Shown here: positions 8,585 through 15,353 of the stretch, piece after piece | How positions within the stretch are numbered: position 1 is the stretch's first letter | Layout: the number at the start of each line of letters is the position of its first letter | DNA from: a virus | Length of the DNA: 42,612 bases | IMG/VR virus record: IMGVR_UViG_3300046000_011507 | Coordinates: 1 to 42,612 of that record | Strand: one strand, 5' to 3' | Notes under the pieces: model-generated | Told to the model about the DNA's origin: nothing | The model's input: the letters and a program-made list of their open reading frames with translations, nothing else | Database searches by the model: none | Translations under genes and position numbers: made by a program

Positions 8585-8943
8585 TGTATAAAAAATTATC
8601 TGCATACTCATTGCTATTAACCTCTCTACTATTAATAGGGTGTGATGTAACCGCACAACAAAAAACTACAGCAGTAAGCACTACATGGGATTATGATTTT
8701 TCTGATCCTGATAGTAAAGGAGCTCAAGGGTTTTATATTTATAAGAAGGTAGTTAACGGTTCTACCGTAACTTGGGCTAGAGTAGGAGATGTAAAGGCTC
8801 CTGCTACTACTTATAGTGTAAGCTATCCATGGGCAGGTACCTACACTGTGACTGCTTATAGTGATTATGATGAATCAACTCCTAGTAATGAATTAGTATT
8901 GATTGATAAACTTAAGTCACCTGCGAAGTTTAGAACTAAATAA
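8584..8943 (+). CDS. Lipoprotein with fibronectin-III-like domain
   Basis: 119 residues. Signal peptide with lipobox LLIGC (Cys 20), so lipid-anchored in the cell envelope. The mature part has an Fn3-like pattern: WDYDFSDPDSKGAQGFYIYK, then a Y-x-V-x-x-Y-S strand ending PSNELVL. Coupled to the holin-like gene by TAATG. The holin-lipoprotein pairing suggests a lysis-related role (spanin-like), but the Fn3 domain is unlike classical Rz1. Confidence 0.7.
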   Translation: MYKKLSAYSLLLTSLLLIGCDVTAQQKTTAVSTTWDYDFSDPDSKGAQGFYIYKKVVNGSTVTWARVGDVKAPATTYSVSYPWAGTYTVTAYSDYDESTPSNELVLIDKLKSPAKFRTK

Positions 8944-8983
8944 TTTTGCAATTATAGAGGCTGTTCGTGCTAGCTGATAAAAC

Positions 8984-8998
8984 GAACTAGCATATAAT
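8984..8998 (+). promoter_or_regulatory. GAACT-class promoter
   Basis: AACGAACT, 4 nt, TATAAT. The ATG at 9019 is 20 nt downstream, so here a short leader is predicted. Confidence 0.7.
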
Positions 8999-9018
8999 TA
9001 GGTATCGAAAGAACTAAT

Positions 9019-9261
9019 ATGACTTGCTACTGCGGAAAACCTGTTGAACCAGCTCGTGTTGAGCTCGGACTTAATAAGTGCATTACTTGTGCTAAAAATA
9101 TTCCTTACCGTCCTTTGAAAGCAAGAATGGTATATCTTGATAAGTGTACTTCTATGATCGAAATTCATACCGAGGATTCGTGGAATGAGAATAAAAAATA
9201 CTTTACTCCTAACGGGGCTCGTTCGGTAGTAAAAAACTTCTCGAAAAATATATCTGGATAG
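9019..9261 (+). CDS. Small zinc-finger protein (DksA/TraR-type C4 pattern)
   Basis: 80 residues. CYCGKPVEPARVELGLNKC followed by ITCAK gives Cys-x-Cys ... Cys-x2-Cys with a helix-forming linker containing Arg, as in small C4 zinc-finger phage proteins. The DksA link is by spacing only. Likely early or middle expression from the GAACT promoter upstream. Confidence 0.6.
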   Translation: MTCYCGKPVEPARVELGLNKCITCAKNIPYRPLKARMVYLDKCTSMIEIHTEDSWNENKKYFTPNGARSVVKNFSKNISG

Positions 9262-9276
9262 TAGTAATTTAACCGT

Positions 9277-9282
9277 TATAAT
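9277..9282 (+). promoter_or_regulatory. TATAAT -10 box, degenerate upstream element
   Basis: TATAAT preceded by AACCGT in place of AACGAACT, 5 nt before ATG at 9288. Confidence 0.45.
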
Positions 9283-9287
9283 AATGT

Positions 9288-9521
9288 ATGATTGAAAACG
9301 AAGTATCTAAAAAAATTATAGACGAAGCGCGTGAAATTATTGCAAGACACGCAAAAGAAGATGATGAACTTTTTGAGAAGTGTAAATCTCTTCTCAAAGA
9401 ACCAGAATCAGATATAGGTCAAGATATACTTTTTGATTACCTCTTTAATCGTCAATTTCCATATGACGAAACAGCGTATGATTCTTACATAGTTAAAGAA
9501 CTTAACCAGGAACTAAAATAA
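9288..9521 (+). CDS. Small acidic helical protein, unknown
   Basis: 77 residues, Glu/Asp-rich, predicted helical, no motif recognised. A TATAAT box sits 5 nt upstream of the ATG. Followed after 5 nt by the gene at 9527. Confidence 0.6.
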   Translation: MIENEVSKKIIDEAREIIARHAKEDDELFEKCKSLLKEPESDIGQDILFDYLFNRQFPYDETAYDSYIVKELNQELK

Positions 9522-9526
9522 TACAT

Positions 9527-10063
9527 ATGAAAGGCGAATGGAGTGGCGGTAAAGGATCTTTTCCACGTAAAGTGGATACTAATAGGTACAATTCCAACTA
9601 CGATGTAATCTTTAAAAAGAATCAAAAGAATTTATTTCTTGATGATCAAAGGTGGCCGCGTGATGTATGCTGGATGAATATTGATTATACATCTTATGAA
9701 TGGGAGATTGTAAGGGATTTTGAACAATTCACAAAAGCATTAGACGAGAAAACATATGATTTTATCTCGTTTGATCATGACCTTGATAGGTCTGCTTCCT
9801 ATGAATGTGTCCTAAGTCTCAGCAATAAAACAGAGTACAATTATAGTAAAGTAAAGGAAAGGACTGGCCGTGATTGTGCGATTTACCTAAAGGCCAAGTG
9901 TATAAACGAAGGTAAAGAACTTCCTAAGTATGCAGTCCATAGTTTAAACAAGCAAGGAACTGCTAATATTATAGATATTCTCGAAGAAGATAAACTTATT
10001 GCATACAATACCAGTGATGAATTGGCTATTAATAAGTCTGATGAGATCTTAAGTTTAATCTAA
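9527..10063 (+). CDS. Phage protein with GGKGS N-terminal module and cyclic-phosphate receiver-like domain
   Basis: 178 residues in two parts. Residues 1-31 (GGKGSFPRKVD ... NYDVIFKK) match a short module seen in many small phage proteins. From about 35 a receiver-like fold follows: LFLDDQRWP, then ISFDHDLDR, TGRDCAIYL and a YAVHSLNKQGTANI segment. This set (LDDxRxP, DHDL, HSxNxxG) is characteristic of the cREC_REC family, proposed to process cyclic phosphates. The partner domain suggests a fused or two-function protein. Target unknown. Confidence 0.7.
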   Translation: MKGEWSGGKGSFPRKVDTNRYNSNYDVIFKKNQKNLFLDDQRWPRDVCWMNIDYTSYEWEIVRDFEQFTKALDEKTYDFISFDHDLDRSASYECVLSLSNKTEYNYSKVKERTGRDCAIYLKAKCINEGKELPKYAVHSLNKQGTANIIDILEEDKLIAYNTSDELAINKSDEILSLI

Positions 10064-10079
10064 ATACTAAGTAAAATAT

Positions 10080-10448
10080 ATGACAAGCGACCTAGAATTA
10101 AAATTAGTAAATAAACATCCTGAGATACTTTCTAGGTATAGAGGAGATGTTGAGAAGACCTGCTTTGCTTTTGGGTTTGATCACGGCAACGGCTGGTTTT
10201 ATATAGTACAGGAAATGCTTGATAAAATTCAGAATATCGTTAATGAGACAGGCGTAGAACTCAAAGTGGAGCAAATCAAAGAGAAGTGGGATTCTCTAAG
10301 ATGTTATGTTGATTTTGAAACTGGTCAAAAAGGTGCTAAAATACAGCAAGGAATAACACAAATAAATGAAATAATTAGTAATGCAGAAAAAGAATCTAGG
10401 TTAATTTGTCCTCGTACAGGTGAGACTAAACGAACTTCGATACAATAG
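10080..10448 (+). CDS. Conserved phage protein with EKWDSLRCY motif
   Basis: 122 residues. CFAFGFDHGNGWFYIV followed by QIKEKWDSLRCYVDF matches a common phage family whose core reads GF...GW..ii...QvKEKfGtLRfY. The usual C-terminal zinc site is reduced to ICPRTG with one Cys, so metal binding is doubtful. Function not known. Confidence 0.6.
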   Translation: MTSDLELKLVNKHPEILSRYRGDVEKTCFAFGFDHGNGWFYIVQEMLDKIQNIVNETGVELKVEQIKEKWDSLRCYVDFETGQKGAKIQQGITQINEIISNAEKESRLICPRTGETKRTSIQ

Positions 10449-10451
10449 GGT

Positions 10452-10610
10452 ATGAAGTTAATCCTTTCAGAAAGCGATAAAGCGTTTGCTAGAAAGTATA
10501 AGATGACAGATTATGAGATGTTCTTATACAAACAAGAAACAGTAAAAGAAGAAGAAGTCTTAAGAGACTGGTATAAAATTCAGAATATAGAAAACATTAT
10601 TTTAAAATAA
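10452..10610 (+). CDS. Small protein, unknown
   Basis: 52 residues, starting 3 nt after the previous stop (MKLILSESDKAFARKYKM). Charged and helical, no motif. Tight packing on both sides supports it. Confidence 0.5.
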   Translation: MKLILSESDKAFARKYKMTDYEMFLYKQETVKEEEVLRDWYKIQNIENIILK

Positions 10611-10618
10611 TTTCATTA

Positions 10619-11056
10619 ATGGATATTAATATATCAACTTCTATAAAGTATGGATATCTTAAAAGTTACTTAAAGGTTGCTCGAGAATACGAGCAAAAAT
10701 TAGAGAAGGTAAAACATAGATTTAAAGAAGTATTAGAATTACCATTAGTTATTAGTATAGCTCTAAAACCTATCAGATCATTACATATTGTAGGTAGATA
10801 TAATGGAGATGCTAATATTGCAGAGATTGATATCCGTAAAGGAAATATAGACGAAGGTCTACTAACTATCTGTCACGAACTTGTACACGCAGAGCAATAT
10901 CATATCGGAACTCTATATAGCGATGAAAAATACTTTTACTGGAAAGGAAAAAAATGGCCTGAAGCAAGTTGTAAAACAGCTGCATATTACAAGTTGCCAT
11001 GGGAAGTAGAGGCATATAATAAACAAAAAGAGATTTATAATTTAGTTTTCAATTAA
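10619..11056 (+). CDS. HExxH metallopeptidase-like protein with WExEA motif
   Basis: 145 residues. HELVHAEQ at about 87-94 is the zinc site; the sequence then runs through FYWKGKKWPE to LPWEVEAY near 127, whose Glu would be the third ligand. This set occurs in small phage gluzincin-like proteins. No signal peptide, so cytoplasmic. Distinct from the other HExxH gene at 7553 (different third-ligand motif). Confidence 0.7.
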   Translation: MDINISTSIKYGYLKSYLKVAREYEQKLEKVKHRFKEVLELPLVISIALKPIRSLHIVGRYNGDANIAEIDIRKGNIDEGLLTICHELVHAEQYHIGTLYSDEKYFYWKGKKWPEASCKTAAYYKLPWEVEAYNKQKEIYNLVFN

Positions 11057-11086
11057 CAATCAAAAACCAATAACAATAAAAAACAT

Positions 11087-11302
11087 ATGAAACGCGATAC
11101 CAACTGGCTAAATAACCGCAATCAAATCAAAAACCCTAAACTATTCAACATTACCGTCCTTCGCGACGAAACTGGTAAGTTGCAGCTACTCGGAAATCAG
11201 ACCCTAGTATGTAATCGACATAATAACAAAGACGAATGGGAGCCAATTAATACCCGAGCCTTCGGTCGCTTGCTTAATAAGCAAGGTGTTAGTTTTCTCT
11301 AA
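11087..11302 (+). CDS. Small basic protein, unknown
   Basis: 71 residues, rich in Asn, Arg and Lys (MKRDTNWLNNRNQIKNPKLF). Upstream is an A-rich leader (AACAATAAAAAACAT) without Shine-Dalgarno. Followed directly by a strong terminator. Codons end in C or G more often than in neighbours. Confidence 0.55.
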   Translation: MKRDTNWLNNRNQIKNPKLFNITVLRDETGKLQLLGNQTLVCNRHNNKDEWEPINTRAFGRLLNKQGVSFL

Positions 11303-11320
11303 TCTTAGTTCTTAGATATT

Positions 11321-11354
11321 CCCATTAGCCGTATACGGCTAATGGGTTTTTTTT
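11321..11354 (+). terminator. Rho-independent terminator, perfect palindrome
   Basis: CCCATTAGCC / GGCTAATGGG stem with GTATAC at its centre, then eight T. Ends the 9.0-11.3 kb cluster. Confidence 0.93.
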
Positions 11355-11384
11355 ATAAAATTTTGATAATTTTATAATATATTG

Positions 11385-11390
11385 TATAAT
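11385..11390 (+). promoter_or_regulatory. TATAAT -10 box upstream of deaminase gene
   Basis: TGTATAAT (extended -10 type) in AT-rich DNA after the terminator; 14 nt before ATG 11405. No GAACT element. Confidence 0.4.
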
Positions 11391-11404
11391 TAACTATATA
11401 ACTA

Positions 11405-11803
11405 ATGTCTAGACCATCTTGGGAAGAATACGCATTGTTACTAGCTAATACAGCTAGTTTAAGATCTGAAGATCCATATATTAAATGTGGAGCTTGTGTA
11501 CTGAGACACGATAACAGTGTAGCAGCGTTAGGATATAATGGGTCTATACCGGGATATAATATTGATTGGTCTGATAGAGATAAGAGAAGACCTTTTGTTT
11601 CGCATGCTGAGAGATCTGCCCTCCGATACTGCAAGCCCGGAGAGGCGAAATTAATAGCTGTTACGCTGTCTCCATGTCAACATTGCATTATGGATATTGC
11701 AATGTTTGGAATAAAAAAGGTAATTTTTCAAGATGATTACATAGACTATTTTCAAGTTTTAGAGATAGCAAAACGATATGACATCGAACTGATTCAACTC
11801 TAA
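11405..11803 (+). CDS. Deoxycytidylate-deaminase-like enzyme
   Basis: 132 residues. Zinc deaminase motifs are complete: H67-A-E69 (catalytic Glu) and PCQHC with C91 and C94. GYNGSIPGY near 43-51 matches the GyNG loop of dCMP deaminases. The reaction would be dCMP to dUMP, supplying dTMP synthesis for a phage with AT-rich DNA. Slightly shorter than T4 Cd (193 residues) and lacks the allosteric zinc insert. Intact. Confidence 0.85.
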   Translation: MSRPSWEEYALLLANTASLRSEDPYIKCGACVLRHDNSVAALGYNGSIPGYNIDWSDRDKRRPFVSHAERSALRYCKPGEAKLIAVTLSPCQHCIMDIAMFGIKKVIFQDDYIDYFQVLEIAKRYDIELIQL

Positions 11804-11807
11804 TTAC

Positions 11808-11822
11808 GAACTGATATATAAT
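11808..11822 (+). promoter_or_regulatory. GAACT-class promoter
   Basis: ACGAACT, 4 nt, TATAAT; ATG 11842 lies 19 nt after the box, giving a short leader. Confidence 0.65.
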
Positions 11823-11841
11823 AAATTTGTCTTAACTGTTT

Positions 11842-12033
11842 ATGTACTCTTATATTATTCTTAGCTTCAAAGATGATCCTGATCAAACACAAGAGTTCTG
11901 GCTTTGTGAGAACTTTAAAAAAGTTAAAGATCTAGAACTTCAACTTCAGAGTGATTCTAGTGTCGACTACTATGAAGTTCATGTTTATAATACAATGATT
12001 AAGTCGTGGACAGCTCCTTTAAAGAGCGATTAA
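11842..12033 (+). CDS. Small protein, unknown
   Basis: 63 residues (MYSYIILSFKDDPDQTQEF...), alternating beta and helix pattern, no family recognised. Driven by the GAACT promoter upstream. Confidence 0.55.
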   Translation: MYSYIILSFKDDPDQTQEFWLCENFKKVKDLELQLQSDSSVDYYEVHVYNTMIKSWTAPLKSD

Positions 12034-12038
12034 ATTTT

Positions 12039-12275
12039 ATGAAAAACTTATATATTCCCGTGCTAACGGTCTCAATTCTCACTGTACCATTTGCTTTCGG
12101 GCAGGTCTCAGATTCGCCAGTCTTATCTGACGCTATTATTGAAAAAGCGTTTGAAGTAGCGGACGCTAATAAAGATGGAGTTATTACTAAAAAGGAATTT
12201 GTTATCTTTCTCAATAACGCAAAAAAGGCTCGTAAGCCGAAGGTAGTTGAACAAAAAGAGCTTTCACCAGAGTAA
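12039..12275 (+). CDS. Secreted EF-hand protein
   Basis: 78 residues. I start at MKNLYIPVL because a signal peptide follows (hydrophobic to PFAFG, cleavage probably near residue 19). The mature part has one canonical calcium loop, DANKDGVITKKEF (D-x-N-x-D-G-x-I-x3-E). A single EF-hand with a basic tail. Likely exported to the periplasm or surface. Lies just before the pectate-lyase-like lipoprotein, whose fold family often needs calcium; a link is speculative. Confidence 0.75.
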   Translation: MKNLYIPVLTVSILTVPFAFGQVSDSPVLSDAIIEKAFEVADANKDGVITKKEFVIFLNNAKKARKPKVVEQKELSPE

Positions 12276-12277
12276 TG

Positions 12278-12285
12278 ATTAAATA
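12278..12285 (+). promoter_or_regulatory. Late promoter variant ATTAAATA
   Basis: ATTAAATA, 5 nt before ATG 12291. The same variant and spacing recur at 30460, 31363 and 31879. Confidence 0.65.
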
Positions 12286-12290
12286 ATGGT

Positions 12291-13058
12291 ATGAGAAAGC
12301 TGCTTCTACTTATACCACTCATAACTATAAGTTGTGCAGCCATAGCTCCTCGACCATCAAAGCCTTCACATAGAGAGCCAACAAAGAGTGCAAAGTTGTA
12401 TAAGCCTACTTCAGAATGGATAATTAACGATCCTTCTGACCTACAGCCATTTGTTGATAAGCTTGGAGCTACCGTTACAAAGCAAGGCTCAGTACATATT
12501 ATAAATTTAAACGGAGGAATTATTGACGGCTCTAAACAAAAAGGGGATGGAGGTCAGAGTGAAAACCAAACTCCTTTATTTAGGGCAAGAATTCCTCTTG
12601 TAGTAAAGAACGGATTTATTAAAAATAATAAAAACGCAGCTACATTTTATGCTCCTGATTCTGGGGTAGAATTTATAACCTGGCTTAATGTTGGAGAGGA
12701 TGGAGTTGCTACTGCAGAAGGAGCTAAAGAATTTAAAGTTATAGGATGTGAGTTTATTAATAGTAAAGATGGTGATAAGAGTATACAGTTAAATGAAGCT
12801 GATGGAGCTCGTATAGAACGTAATTTAGTTTACTCTGGTATTACTGGCATAAGAGTTGGTAAAATTGATTATTCTGAAACTAAAAATAAAGCGTATTGCA
12901 GCGATAATACTTTTATAGGAGTCGATACAGCATTTAATGTAGCTAAGGTTCAATTATACGTAAAGAGTAAAAACGAATTTAAGAGTGTTAGAATACCTTA
13001 TAAAGTAACAAGAGGAGCTTCTATTAAAAATTCAGACGGTAACGTTGAAAACTATTAA
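12291..13058 (+). CDS. Pectate-lyase-like (right-handed beta-helix) lipoprotein
   Basis: 255 residues. Signal peptide with lipobox ITISC (Cys 15), then a linker. From about 65 the sequence shows beta-helix turns: INLNGGIIDGSKQ, VVKNGFIKNN, FKVIGCEFIN, DGDKSIQLNEADGARIERN and GITGIRVGK. The WLNVGEDG and DKSIQLNEA segments resemble PL3-type pectate lyases. It could cleave or bind acidic polysaccharide at the host surface. Late promoter 5 nt upstream; couples to the next gene by TAATG. Confidence 0.72.
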   Translation: MRKLLLLIPLITISCAAIAPRPSKPSHREPTKSAKLYKPTSEWIINDPSDLQPFVDKLGATVTKQGSVHIINLNGGIIDGSKQKGDGGQSENQTPLFRARIPLVVKNGFIKNNKNAATFYAPDSGVEFITWLNVGEDGVATAEGAKEFKVIGCEFINSKDGDKSIQLNEADGARIERNLVYSGITGIRVGKIDYSETKNKAYCSDNTFIGVDTAFNVAKVQLYVKSKNEFKSVRIPYKVTRGASIKNSDGNVENY

Positions 13059-13255
13059 TGAAAATTACTATTACAGAATCTAAGCTTATTGCATTAGTAT
13101 CGCTAATGCTTGCAGTAATATTTTCTTTTGCGAGCTGTAACTCTCCTAGATATAAACACGGTTTAAAGGACACAGATTTTAATCCTGATCATAAAGAAGA
13201 GGCTCTTGATATTCTAGACTATGTTGAATTAGAGAAGTATCTCAATTCTTTATAG
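13058..13255 (+). CDS. Small lipoprotein, unknown
   Basis: 65 residues. A hydrophobic signal segment leads to lipobox FASC (Cys 27), followed by a short charged mature part of about 38 residues ending YLNSL. Overlaps the previous stop by TAATG, so co-translated with the beta-helix lipoprotein. Size fits an Rz1-like spanin, but no Pro-rich region is seen. Confidence 0.65.
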   Translation: MKITITESKLIALVSLMLAVIFSFASCNSPRYKHGLKDTDFNPDHKEEALDILDYVELEKYLNSL

Positions 13256-13298
13256 TAACTGTTAGGAGTTATTTTGTTAATATAGTAGATTTCAAAAC

Positions 13299-13313
13299 GA
13301 ACTACCGTATAAT
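13299..13313 (+). promoter_or_regulatory. GAACT-class promoter of the tRNA cluster
   Basis: AACGAACT, 4 nt, TATAAT, 19 nt before tRNA-Arg. No protein gene follows, so the motif must act in transcription. Confidence 0.8.
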
Positions 13314-13332
13314 AACTGTACAACAACAAACT

Positions 13333-13407
13333 GACCCCATAGCTTAACGGATAAAGCATCTGCCTTCTAAGCAGATAATCCAAGTTCGATTCTTGGTGGG
13401 GTCACCA
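13333..13407 (+). tRNA. tRNA-Arg(TCT)
   Basis: Full cloverleaf with acceptor GACCCCA / TGGGGTC, anticodon stem TCTGC / GCAGA, loop CTTCTAA (anticodon TCT, reads AGA), T stem CCAAG / CTTGG and encoded CCA. Confidence 0.95.
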
Positions 13408-13430
13408 AAAATTTTCGAATATTTCTAAAC

Positions 13431-13506
13431 GGGTATTTAGTCCAACGGCAGAGACAAACGACTTAAAATCGTTCAAGTGAGGGTTCGAATCCCTCAGTAC
13501 CTACCA
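13431..13506 (+). tRNA. tRNA with anticodon TAA (Leu codon UUA) but short variable loop
   Basis: Acceptor GGGTATT / AGTACCT (two G-T pairs), anticodon stem AACGA / TCGTT, loop CTTAAAA, T stem GAGGG / CCCTC, encoded CCA, 76 nt. The variable region is only 5 nt, whereas normal tRNA-Leu is class II with a long variable arm. Identity as Leu is therefore by anticodon only. Confidence 0.85.
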
Positions 13507-13538
13507 ATTTTATAAACCATAAATCTTGCAATATTAAC

Positions 13539-13553
13539 GAACTTATATATAAT
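13539..13553 (+). promoter_or_regulatory. Second GAACT-class promoter inside the tRNA cluster
   Basis: AACGAACT, 4 nt, TATAAT, ending 17 nt before the third tRNA. Confidence 0.78.
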
Positions 13554-13570
13554 AATGTATAGACAAAAAA

Positions 13571-13647
13571 GTACCTGTAGCTCGGCGGATAGAGCAGCGG
13601 ACAAATGAATCCGTCGGTCGTTGGTTCGAATCCAACTAGGTGCACCA
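13571..13647 (+). tRNA. tRNA with 8-nt anticodon loop, isotype undetermined
   Basis: Good acceptor (GTACCTG / TAGGTGC), D stem GCTC / GAGC, T arm GTTGG / CCAAC and CCA. The anticodon stem GCGGA / TCCGT closes an 8-nt loop CAAATGAA without a U at the usual position 33. The anticodon cannot be assigned. It may be a frameshifting tRNA or a decayed one. Confidence 0.8.
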
Positions 13648-13659
13648 AATATTTTAAAT

Positions 13660-13735
13660 AGGCCGTTAGCTCAGCGGTAAGAGCAGGGGACTCATAATCC
13701 CTTGGTCGTTGGTTCGAATCCAACACGGCCTACCA
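13660..13735 (+). tRNA. tRNA-Ile2(CAT), copy 1
   Basis: Acceptor AGGCCGT / ACGGCCT, anticodon loop CTCATAA, T stem GTTGG / CCAAC, CCA encoded. CAT anticodon could mean Met, but the D arm, anticodon arm and variable loop closely follow bacterial tRNA-Ile2 (TTAGCTCAG..., GACTCATAATC, TTGGTCG). Ile2 needs lysidine at C34 to read AUA. Identical to the copy at 19050; a TilS-like gene is at 19961. Confidence 0.88.
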
Positions 13736-13768
13736 ATTTCTTAACTAAACTAACAAAAACTGAATAAT

Positions 13769-14143
13769 ATGATTGACATTAACAACATGACAATTGGTGA
13801 AGCAAAGCAAATTGCATCTTTGTTTCAAGGAACCGTAGCCTCTACTCCGTCGCAGCATCCTATGTTGGGCCGCCGTTGTATCATTCGAACGTACTCAGCG
13901 GGAGTCCATATCGGAGATGTAGAGTATGTAAATCCAACCAATTCGATGGAAGTAAAGCTCAAGAACGCTCTACGTCTATGGAAGTGGGAAGGTGGTGGAC
14001 TATCGCTCTCCGCTGTAGCTAACGAGGGTATTAAGGGCGGTCGATTGAACGCTACTGGTGAAGTATACTTGACTAATGCAATTGAATATATCCCTACGAC
14101 TGCAAAAGCTGATGAGACTTATCTTCAGTTTGTAGAGAAATAA
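13769..14143 (+). CDS. Conserved phage protein (DUF6948-like)
   Basis: 124 residues. CIIRTYSAGVHIGDVEYV followed by ALRLWKWEGG and LSAVANEG matches a widespread phage family with core vIvRTysAGVh.G and ArRiW.W.GA.sLs. The C-terminus has IEYIP. Function is not known; it may bind nucleic acid or host factors. The A-rich leader before ATG has no Shine-Dalgarno. Confidence 0.7.
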   Translation: MIDINNMTIGEAKQIASLFQGTVASTPSQHPMLGRRCIIRTYSAGVHIGDVEYVNPTNSMEVKLKNALRLWKWEGGGLSLSAVANEGIKGGRLNATGEVYLTNAIEYIPTTAKADETYLQFVEK

Positions 14144-14165
14144 AGAGAAACGGAAAAGGGAATGA

Positions 14166-14189
14166 CGCCGATAGAGACTCGGCGATTTT
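14166..14189 (+). terminator. Possible weak terminator
   Basis: CGCCGA / TCGGCG hairpin with 7-nt loop followed by ATTTTC, just before the Gly-x array. T-tract is short. Confidence 0.45.
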
Positions 14190-14196
14190 CAATATT

Positions 14197-14442
14197 ATGA
14201 AATCCTCACTAAATTCAGGTCATCACTTATCTATGAATTCAGAAGATAACGAGTGTGAAATCAATGATGGTTCAGGTGACGGTGTTGGTGATGGATATGG
14301 TGAATTCGGATTTTCAAGTAGGTACGAAGAAGGGTTGGGAGATGGTTCTGGATTCGGTGATGGATTTGGTGATGGAGCTGGAGACGAGTCTGGTTCTGGA
14401 TTCGGTGATGGATTTGGTGATGGAGCTGGAGACGAGTCTTAA
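14197..14442 (+). CDS. Gly-x array protein 1 (HH-type head)
   Basis: 81 residues: head MKSSLNSGHHLSMNSEDNEC, then Gly-x tail. The tail ends with a 16-residue unit repeated exactly (GSGFGDGFGDGAGDES), which is also an exact 48-bp DNA repeat. Very acidic, no signal peptide, no membrane segment. Function unknown. Confidence 0.8.
   Translation: MKSSLNSGHHLSMNSEDNECEINDGSGDGVGDGYGEFGFSSRYEEGLGDGSGFGDGFGDGAGDESGSGFGDGFGDGAGDES
14344..14439 (+). repeat. 48-bp perfect tandem duplication
   Basis: Two identical 48-bp units (14344-14391 and 14392-14439) at the 3' end of array gene 1, evidence for very recent slippage or unequal recombination. Confidence 0.93.
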
Positions 14443-14450
14443 TAGATAAT

Positions 14451-14690
14451 ATGAATTTATTTTATAGACATCATAATAATTCTGCTGATTTGATCTGTAG
14501 ATCTGGTGATGGATCTGGGTCTGGCTATGGTTTAGGTGATGGATCTGGGCTTGGTTATGGTTTTGGCTGTGGGTTTATTGATGGAGCTGGGTCTGGTGAT
14601 GGCTCTGGATTTTCATGTGGATATAATGAAAGATCAGGAAGAGGTAAAGGGGATGGTACAGGTGACGGTACTGGGTATACAATTAACTAG
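14451..14690 (+). CDS. Gly-x array protein 2 (HH-type head)
   Basis: 79 residues: head MNLFYRHHNNSADLICRS, then Gly-x tail with aromatic positions (YGFGCGF) and a more basic stretch (NERSGRGKGDG). Starts 8 nt after protein 1. Two or three Cys in the tail. Function unknown. Confidence 0.78.
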   Translation: MNLFYRHHNNSADLICRSGDGSGSGYGLGDGSGLGYGFGCGFIDGAGSGDGSGFSCGYNERSGRGKGDGTGDGTGYTIN

Positions 14691-14702
14691 ATAATATAAA
14701 TT

Positions 14703-15047
14703 ATGAATAATTTACTAATTAATCAATATAAAAATTTAGTTGTAGATATATCTCTTGATCTTTATGAAGATCCAACTGGATTTAATAATGGACATGGGTG
14801 TAGCAACGGAGAAGGTTTTGGCTATGGATCTGGGAGTGGGGATGGGGACGGTGAAGAAGGAGGAGACGGTCAGGGGGAAGGGTACGGCTCAGGTTTTGGC
14901 AATGAAGACGGGACTGGAAATGGTTTCGGTCATGGAGATGGTTATGGGGATGGCTATAATGTTGGCGAAGGTTTTGGTGCTGGTAGTGGTAAAGGAAGTG
15001 GAGACGGTGTTGGTTTTGGAGGGTGGCATTGGCTACATTGGCTCTAA
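14703..15047 (+). CDS. Gly-x array protein 3 (long head)
   Basis: 114 residues, the longest member. Head MNNLLINQYKNLVVDISLD leads into LYEDPTGFNNGHG, the long-head signature shared with proteins 6 and 8. The Gly-x tail ends in an aromatic cap GGWHWLHWL not found in the others. Function unknown. Confidence 0.78.
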   Translation: MNNLLINQYKNLVVDISLDLYEDPTGFNNGHGCSNGEGFGYGSGSGDGDGEEGGDGQGEGYGSGFGNEDGTGNGFGHGDGYGDGYNVGEGFGAGSGKGSGDGVGFGGWHWLHWL

Positions 15048-15059
15048 AGGTATATTTTT

Positions 15060-15350
15060 ATGAAAACTTTACTAAGTACTCATCATATGTTTAAAGAATT
15101 TGCTGAAGATAGTAATAAAAAAAATGGTCAAGGATCGGTGTCAGGTAGTGATACTGGACATGGTTCAGGATGTGGAGCTGGGAATGAAATAGGATTTGGT
15201 TATGGAGATGGTTTTGGTTCTGGAGGTGGTTGTGGGAATAATGACGGTTGGGGAGATGGTGATGGATTCGGATCTGGTAGTGGTAAAGGATATGGAGGAT
15301 CATTTATAATTGGGAGTGGAGTTGATACATCACCGTTAATAGAAATTTAA
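15060..15350 (+). CDS. Gly-x array protein 4 (HH-type head)
   Basis: 96 residues: head MKTLLSTHHMFKEFAEDS, Gly-x tail with several Cys, non-repetitive end GVDTSPLIEI. Separated from protein 5 by 3 nt. Confidence 0.78.
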   Translation: MKTLLSTHHMFKEFAEDSNKKNGQGSVSGSDTGHGSGCGAGNEIGFGYGDGFGSGGGCGNNDGWGDGDGFGSGSGKGYGGSFIIGSGVDTSPLIEI

Positions 15351-15353
15351 ATT

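Noticed and set aside
13463-13726. Minus-strand reading frame of 87 codons across three tRNAs
   Set aside because: It is antisense to tRNA genes and shows the familiar false peptide pattern (VGFEPTT, LDSNQRP) that arises from tRNA T-arms.
13660-13735. Calling the CAT tRNA initiator or elongator Met
   Set aside because: Arm sequences follow bacterial tRNA-Ile2 and a TilS-like gene is present; initiator features (three G-C pairs GGG/CCC in the anticodon stem, C1-A72 mismatch) are absent.
15091-15303. Minus-strand His-rich frame in the Gly-x array
   Set aside because: It is the complement of GGN-GAN repeats; composition is forced by the array and there is no promoter.
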